Assembly: GCA_964440915.1 (NCBI GenBank)
Contig: CAYTTV010000044.1
Location: forward strand, 1-28,849
DNA: 28,849 bases
Direction: 5' to 3'
DNA from: CAMPJM01 sp964440915
Lineage (GTDB): Bacteria; Bacteroidota; Bacteroidia; Cytophagales; Cyclobacteriaceae
A program made the position numbers and the translations under genes. The notes below the pieces were generated by a model that saw only the letters and a program-made list of their open reading frames with translations, was not told where the DNA came from and searched no databases. Shown in pieces: positions 24,194 through 28,849 of this stretch. The first letter of the stretch is position 1. Every line of letters starts with the position of its first letter.

Positions 24194-25507
24194 TTAATAG
24201 TCTTCTTTATTGTCAAAATCATCCACTAAAAGATTTTTGGTTCTATCAATGATCTTTCTGAAGAAGTCTCCTCCTCCCGAATGCTCTTTCCTTTGTCGAT
24301 TCGAACCATGGATATTGGATTCCTTTGCCTGCATATAACGATTTTCCCTTTCATCTATGGCTCTAAAACCACTGAGCACAAGACCCACAGTAGTGGCGAA
24401 CATAGGGCTCTTCACCATTTCTATTTTGCTTTTCCCTAAGTGCTCATTAGGATAGCCTATTCGTGTATCCATGCCGGTCATGTATTCGCACAACTGCTTC
24501 ACATTGGCCAATTGCGATCCACCGCCCGTAATCACAAGTCCTCCGGCCAGCTTGTTTTCATAACCGGAACTTATGATTTCAGCATGAACAAGCTCTATGA
24601 TCTCTTCCATTCTCGCTTCAATAATATGGGCAAGATTTTTCAATGATATCTCCTTGGGAGGTCTGTTACGCAACCCTGGGATTGAGACGATTTCATTTGG
24701 ATTGGCTTCTTCAGCGATCACTTTACCAAATTTTGTCTTCAATAACTCGGCTTGATGTTGCATCACCATGCAGCCCATTTTTATATCGGAAGTAATGATA
24801 TTGCCGCCAAAAGGAATTACAGCAGTATGCCTAATGATATTATCATGGAATATGGCAATATCGGTAGTGCCACCTCCTATATCTACCAAACACACTCCAG
24901 CTTCTTTTTCTTCATCGCTAAGTACCGCTAGGCTAGACGCCAAAGGCTCCAATATCAGATTTTCAATTTCGAGGCCGGCTCGTTTAATGCATTTGTTCAC
25001 ATTGCTAATGGCATTGGTCTGGGCTGTGATCACGTGAAAATCGGCTTCCAGTCTCACTCCAGACATACCTACGGGATCTTTAATGCCTTCTTCGTAATCT
25101 ACGATAAAGTCCTGAGGCATAACGTGGATAATCTCGCTCCCTGGCGGAATCACAATGCGGTACATATCGTTGGTCAAGCGACTCACATCCTCCACTGTTA
25201 TTTCATCTTCAGAAGAGTCTCTGGTAATGCTACCATGGTGGATGGAGCTTTTTATGTGCTGCCCCGCAATCCCTACGTTCACCACTCGGATATCTATTCC
25301 AGACTGCTCCTCTGCCTCTGCCACTGCCTTCTCAATGGCCATTACTGTTTTATCGATATTGGTGACGATGCCCCTTATCACTCCATCTGAAACAGCCTTG
25401 CCCATGCCCAGCACTTCTAGCTTTCCATAATCATTTTTCCGACCAACAATGGCGCAAATTTTTGTGGTTCCGATATCTAACCCGACGACGATTTTATCCT
25501 TTTGCAT
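24194..25507 (-). CDS. ftsA: Cell division protein FtsA
   Basis: Actin-fold membrane tether of FtsZ. I use the ATG at 25507 (437 aa, MQKDKIVVGLDIGTTKICAI); an in-frame TTG at 25534 would add nine residues. The actin-type phosphate loops are DIGTT (11-15) and VDIGGGTTDIAIF, and the adenosine motif is GLVITGGGSQL. The C-terminus has FFRKIIDRTKNLLVD, an amphipathic helix that fits the membrane-targeting sequence, close to the end. It sits between ftsQ and ftsZ, the standard order. Confidence 0.96.
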   Translation of the reverse strand: MQKDKIVVGLDIGTTKICAIVGRKNDYGKLEVLGMGKAVSDGVIRGIVTNIDKTVMAIEKAVAEAEEQSGIDIRVVNVGIAGQHIKSSIHHGSITRDSSEDEITVEDVSRLTNDMYRIVIPPGSEIIHVMPQDFIVDYEEGIKDPVGMSGVRLEADFHVITAQTNAISNVNKCIKRAGLEIENLILEPLASSLAVLSDEEKEAGVCLVDIGGGTTDIAIFHDNIIRHTAVIPFGGNIITSDIKMGCMVMQHQAELLKTKFGKVIAEEANPNEIVSIPGLRNRPPKEISLKNLAHIIEARMEEIIELVHAEIISSGYENKLAGGLVITGGGSQLANVKQLCEYMTGMDTRIGYPNEHLGKSKIEMVKSPMFATTVGLVLSGFRAIDERENRYMQAKESNIHGSNRQRKEHSGGGDFFRKIIDRTKNLLVDDFDNKEDY

Positions 25508-25560
25508 TTGTTTTAGCTTTATGTTTCCTAGCAATTAATTATTTCAATGTTTTTTAATAT

Positions 25561-26328
25561 CTATTCGCAAACAATCTGATTCTTAAATTTCAGGTTCACG
25601 CGTCCGTAAGCATTCCATCCTTTTTGAGGAAGGATCTGTTTATAAAAAATATTTAGTTTGTTAAATTTCTCGTGTATATCTTCTGCCTTTCCAAACTCAA
25701 TGATTTGCTTACCCACCTGAGGGTAGAGGGTGATATCACCCGTCTTATCGATGTCCAATTGGGCTATCTGCGTCTTCCAAAACTTGTCCTTTTCAATGTA
25801 TTGAAGTAAGTCAAAAACCTTGTAAGATGCGGAATCTAAAGGCAAATCATTTTTGACCAAGTTCGAGGTGTATTCTCCACCAATAACCATCACCCTGGCA
25901 GTAAACTTTTCAGATACAGGAAGCACGTTCCCCGTATTACTGATATATGCGTCAGGGCCGTCGGTCTGTATGACCCTCGCAATCGGAATGCTCTGATCCA
26001 CATTTACAATAAGTGTTCCTTGTAGGTCTTTAAATACCTCCGAATTTTGCACAAATTTATGCTGGCCTACGTTCGTTTCTATAGCTTTCAAGTTCACTTG
26101 ATTAAAAGGAGTTCCTATCAATCTTTTATTGCCATTTTCAGTAATCATATTCATGATATCATTGACATCAATAAAATAGCTATCATAATGATTATCAATA
26201 TTGACATCAATCTTCGTAATAATCTTGCTGCCCTGCTGCTTCCCAACAAAGCCAATCGCTGCTAAAAAGATTAACGGCAACATGGCAATTTTTACCACCT
26301 TCAATATTTTAGTGTTTTTGTAACGCAT
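25561..26328 (-). CDS. ftsQ: Cell division protein FtsQ/DivIB
   Basis: 255-residue bitopic membrane protein of the divisome, linking cytoplasmic assembly to septal wall synthesis through FtsB/FtsL. A short basic N-terminus (MRYKNTKILK) is followed by one membrane helix (about 13-28). A periplasmic POTRA-like region begins near residue 35 (KIDVNIDNHYDSYFIDVNDIMNMI). The C-terminal part is divergent, as is usual in the phylum, so the name rests partly on position between murC and ftsA. The ATG at 26328 overlaps the end of murC by 20 bases, suggesting coupled translation. Confidence 0.88.
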   Translation of the reverse strand: MRYKNTKILKVVKIAMLPLIFLAAIGFVGKQQGSKIITKIDVNIDNHYDSYFIDVNDIMNMITENGNKRLIGTPFNQVNLKAIETNVGQHKFVQNSEVFKDLQGTLIVNVDQSIPIARVIQTDGPDAYISNTGNVLPVSEKFTARVMVIGGEYTSNLVKNDLPLDSASYKVFDLLQYIEKDKFWKTQIAQLDIDKTGDITLYPQVGKQIIEFGKAEDIHEKFNKLNIFYKQILPQKGWNAYGRVNLKFKNQIVCE

Positions 26329-27712
26329 TTTTCTTCATTAAAATAGTTTTTAATGGTTGCACCAGAAGATCAATATCACCCGCCCCTATAGTGACCAATA
26401 CCTCCGTTTCTGTTTGATTCACATAATCCAGCAATGTTTCTTTATCCATTAATTTCTTCTCTGCCATTTCTATTTTATCCAGTAGAACTTTACTGGTCAC
26501 CCCTTCAATGGGTCTTTCCCTTGCCGGATATATATCCAAAAGCACTACTTCATCGGCCAAAGCTAAACTCTCCGCAAACTCATCCATAAAATCCCTCGTT
26601 CTGGAATACAGATGCGGCTGAAATATGGCAGTAACCTTTCTTTTAGGATATAATGCTTTCACAGATCCTAAAAACGCCTCTATTTCAATAGGATGATGCG
26701 CATAATCATCTATATAAATTACATCCTTTTCTCGAACGATATAATCGAACCTTCTCTTAACGCCTCTAAAACTCTCTAGTGCTTTATGGATAGCAGCGGG
26801 CTTCACTTCCAAGCTCAAAGCAACTGTACAAGCAGCAACTGCATTTTCTACATTATGGAAACCTGGAACACCTAATCGAATATTGTTGATGCGAACCTGA
26901 GGCGACACATAATCGAATTTAAAAACATCATCTTCAATGATGACATTTTCCGCCTTAGCATGTCCGTTTTCAGCACCATATGACAATACCTGAATATCGT
27001 GTCTGCCATCAGAAGTAAGGTTTTCCAAGCCATGCTTCATTACTAATGTGCCACCTTCTACTATCTGATTGATAAACTCCTTGAAAGATTGGCTCAAGGC
27101 ATCTTTATGGCCATAAATATCCAAATGATCAGCATCAGCAGCAGTGATCACGGCAATGTTTGGATGGAGCGTCAAAAAAGAGCGATCATACTCATCGGCC
27201 TCTACCACCATAATACTATTATCCTCTTCTTCGCTTACTAAGAGGTTAGAATTCAAATTGTTACTAAGACCACCCAAAAAGGCATCGCACGACAAACCTG
27301 CATCATGCAATACGTGTGCAATCATTGTGGACGTTGTAGTTTTACCATGCGTACCCGCAACAGCCACGGTAAATTTATCTTGAGTGAGCATGCCCAAGAC
27401 TTGAGACCGCTTTTGTATATCGTATCCCTTTTCTTGCAGATGGTTAAAACCGCTGTGATTTTTTGGAATGGCTGGAGTATAAACAACAAGAACACCTTTT
27501 TTCGATTGCAATACTTCTTCTGGAATTGCTTCCAAAGTATCGTCATAGTGTATATTAATCCCTTCTTTGCTCAATGCATCGGTCAGATTGCTTGGGGTAA
27601 GGTCATAGCCCATCACACTATAACCTTGCAGATTGAACCAACGAGCCAATGCGCTCATGCCTATGCCGCCTATGCCTAAAAAATATACGATATGGTACTC
27701 CTTTTTTATCAA
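26309..27712 (-). CDS. murC: UDP-N-acetylmuramate-L-alanine ligase
   Basis: MurC adds L-Ala to UDP-MurNAc, using ATP, in cytoplasmic peptidoglycan precursor synthesis. 467 aa. GIGGIGMSALA (13-23) is the first-domain nucleotide motif. The ATP loop is AGTHGKTTTSTM (119-130). ADEYDRSFL and the DDYAHHPIEI motif are typical of MurC. The start is a TTG (27710-27712): it overlaps the TGA of murG in TTGA, and no ATG lies nearby in frame before conserved sequence. It overlaps ftsQ by 20 bases at the other end, so murG-murC-ftsQ are tightly packed. Confidence 0.95.
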   Translation of the reverse strand: MIKKEYHIVYFLGIGGIGMSALARWFNLQGYSVMGYDLTPSNLTDALSKEGINIHYDDTLEAIPEEVLQSKKGVLVVYTPAIPKNHSGFNHLQEKGYDIQKRSQVLGMLTQDKFTVAVAGTHGKTTTSTMIAHVLHDAGLSCDAFLGGLSNNLNSNLLVSEEEDNSIMVVEADEYDRSFLTLHPNIAVITAADADHLDIYGHKDALSQSFKEFINQIVEGGTLVMKHGLENLTSDGRHDIQVLSYGAENGHAKAENVIIEDDVFKFDYVSPQVRINNIRLGVPGFHNVENAVAACTVALSLEVKPAAIHKALESFRGVKRRFDYIVREKDVIYIDDYAHHPIEIEAFLGSVKALYPKRKVTAIFQPHLYSRTRDFMDEFAESLALADEVVLLDIYPARERPIEGVTSKVLLDKIEMAEKKLMDKETLLDYVNQTETEVLVTIGAGDIDLLVQPLKTILMKKNALQKH

Positions 27713-28818
27713 TTGATTAATTTTATTAATTCTTGAACAATATGCTCGGTCGCATTGGGTTTGGCCATTTTGCCTATGTTTTCTGCCAGTGCTTTCATCT
27801 TTGTGTCATTGCCAAATAAACGAAGGGCTTCTGTAATAAGCATCTGTGGCGCATCCACATCCTTTACCATAAGTGCCGCCTTCTTGTCTACCAATGATTG
27901 TGCATTTTTGGTCTGATGATCTTCCGCGACATTGGGCGAAGGCACAAATATCACAGGCCTTTTCACCAAACACAATTCAGAGATTGACAATGCGCCAGCT
28001 CTGGAAATAACCATATCTGCAGCAGCATAGGCATAATCCATCTCCTTTAAAAATTCAAAATGCCTGATGTTTTTGGTATCGTAATCCTTTAACCGATTCG
28101 TAATTTCATCATAGTACAGCTTACCTGTCTGCCATATTAATTGAACTTCCGCATCGATGAGCAATTGCAATCCAGCTATTATGCTTTGGTTGATGGTCCT
28201 TGCCCCTAAGCTTCCGCCCATGACGAACAAAGTCGGCTTGGTTGGATCTAACTTAAAAAACTCAAATGCCTTTTCACGTTTATCTCCGATGGTCACTATA
28301 TCTTTTCTTACAGGATTACCCGTAAGCACTACCTTTTCCTTATCAAAGAACTGCTCCATGCCTTCGTAAGCTACGCATATCTTTTGCGCTCTCTTTGCAA
28401 GCAGTTTATTTGTCAATCCTGCATAAGAGTTTTGCTCTTGGAGCAGGCAGGGAATTCCTCTTTTGGATGCTACTCTCAGAAGAGGGCCACTTGCATATCC
28501 CCCTACCCCTACAGCCACATGTGGTTTAAACTTCCTCACGATAGCCGAAGCTTTTTGCATACTGGATAGCAGTTTGAAAGGAAAAGCGAGATTGTCCAAC
28601 GTCAGTCTCCTTTGAATACCACTAATCCATAAGCCTTCTATAGAATATCCAGCCTCTGGAACCTTTTGCATTTCCATTCTACCTTTTGCACCCACAAACA
28701 AAATCTCCGCATCGGAAAATTTTGCTTTGAAAGCATCCGCAATAGCAATGGCTGGATATACATGGCCTCCTGTGCCTCCGCCACTGATGATGATGCGATA
28801 TGGTGCTTGTGTTTTAAT
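27709..28818 (-). CDS. murG: UDP-GlcNAc:lipid I N-acetylglucosaminyltransferase MurG
   Basis: MurG adds GlcNAc to lipid I, making lipid II at the inner face of the membrane. The glycine loop SGGGTGGHVYPAIAIADAF is present, then FVGAKGRMEMQKVP, ALSISELCLVKRPVIFVPSP and DHQTKNAQSL, all family marks. The conserved reading continues upstream of the first TTG (28701) through PYRIIISGGG to a TAA at 28831-28833. Between that stop and the glycine loop there is no ATG, GTG or TTG. The best start is an ATT at 28818 (MKTQAPYRIII if read as Met, 369 aa); ATC at 28827 is the other choice. A base change from an original ATG, or a sequencing error, is possible. The end of an upstream gene, presumably ftsW, may lie at the window edge. 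Confidence 0.93.
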   Translation of the reverse strand: MKTQAPYRIIISGGGTGGHVYPAIAIADAFKAKFSDAEILFVGAKGRMEMQKVPEAGYSIEGLWISGIQRRLTLDNLAFPFKLLSSMQKASAIVRKFKPHVAVGVGGYASGPLLRVASKRGIPCLLQEQNSYAGLTNKLLAKRAQKICVAYEGMEQFFDKEKVVLTGNPVRKDIVTIGDKREKAFEFFKLDPTKPTLFVMGGSLGARTINQSIIAGLQLLIDAEVQLIWQTGKLYYDEITNRLKDYDTKNIRHFEFLKEMDYAYAAADMVISRAGALSISELCLVKRPVIFVPSPNVAEDHQTKNAQSLVDKKAALMVKDVDAPQMLITEALRLFGNDTKMKALAENIGKMAKPNATEHIVQELIKLIN

Positions 28819-28849
28819 AAGGTTGATGTTTTAATTTCTAATTTCTAAT

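Noticed and set aside
1..28849. CRISPR arrays, insertion sequences, phage or integrase genes, toxin-antitoxin pairs and restriction genes.
   Set aside because: None seen: no spaced repeats, no transposase or nuclease motifs, and no terminal inverted repeats flanking any block.

Overview
The window reads as chromosomal, AT-rich DNA from a member of the Bacteroidota, most probably the Cytophagales side of the phylum. The support is: a large secreted protein ending in a type IX secretion (T9SS) type-A tail; a PorT-like beta-barrel protein; two TPR-type sensor kinases of the kind common in this phylum; the phylum-type -7 promoter element (TAnnTTTG) upstream of several genes; few Shine-Dalgarno-like leaders; and a division cluster in the order murG-murC-ftsQ-ftsA-ftsZ. 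I see no phage, insertion sequence, CRISPR array, tRNA or rRNA.

Layout. 1-865 (minus): greA and a HIT-family hydrolase, cut by the window edge. 866-1423: non-coding. 1430-3511 (plus): first TPR histidine kinase. 3517-7785 (minus): membrane-anchored pentapeptide-repeat protein, a SerA-like 2-hydroxyacid dehydrogenase, and an rsmA-mgtE pair joined by an ATGA overlap. 7993-14102 (plus): pdxA, yceD-like DUF177, rpmF, then fabH, efp, accB, accC. This is a translation and fatty-acid-initiation block, broken by a terminator after rpmF and restarted by a promoter before fabH. 14195-18136 (minus): a metallo-beta-lactamase-fold hydrolase, a nine-cysteine DUF3109 protein and the T9SS-secreted propeller protein. 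18446-21395 (plus): a 49-residue ORF, a second TPR histidine kinase and a 52-residue lipoprotein. 21549-21827 (minus): an apparently decayed gene. 21838-22494 (plus): PorT-like barrel. 22623-28818 (minus): ftsZ, ftsA, ftsQ, murC, murG.

How the genes fit together. AccB and AccC supply malonyl-CoA for FabH, which starts fatty-acid chains. RpmF, the YceD-like protein, EF-P, RsmA and GreA serve ribosome assembly, translation and transcription. MurG and MurC act in lipid II synthesis upstream of the FtsQ/FtsA/FtsZ division machinery. The two sensor kinases share an architecture (secreted or anchored TPR region, one membrane helix, kinase core) but have no response regulator beside them.

Most of the window is conserved housekeeping DNA. 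What stands out is small: two short genes (18446 and 21237), a murG frame with no AUG, GUG or UUG start, a gene-like frame with two internal stops (21549-21827), a structured GC-rich island where other bacteria often carry plsX, overlapping alternative hairpins in the fabH leader, and two abutting 12-bp palindromes before accC. I found no convincing new multi-gene system.
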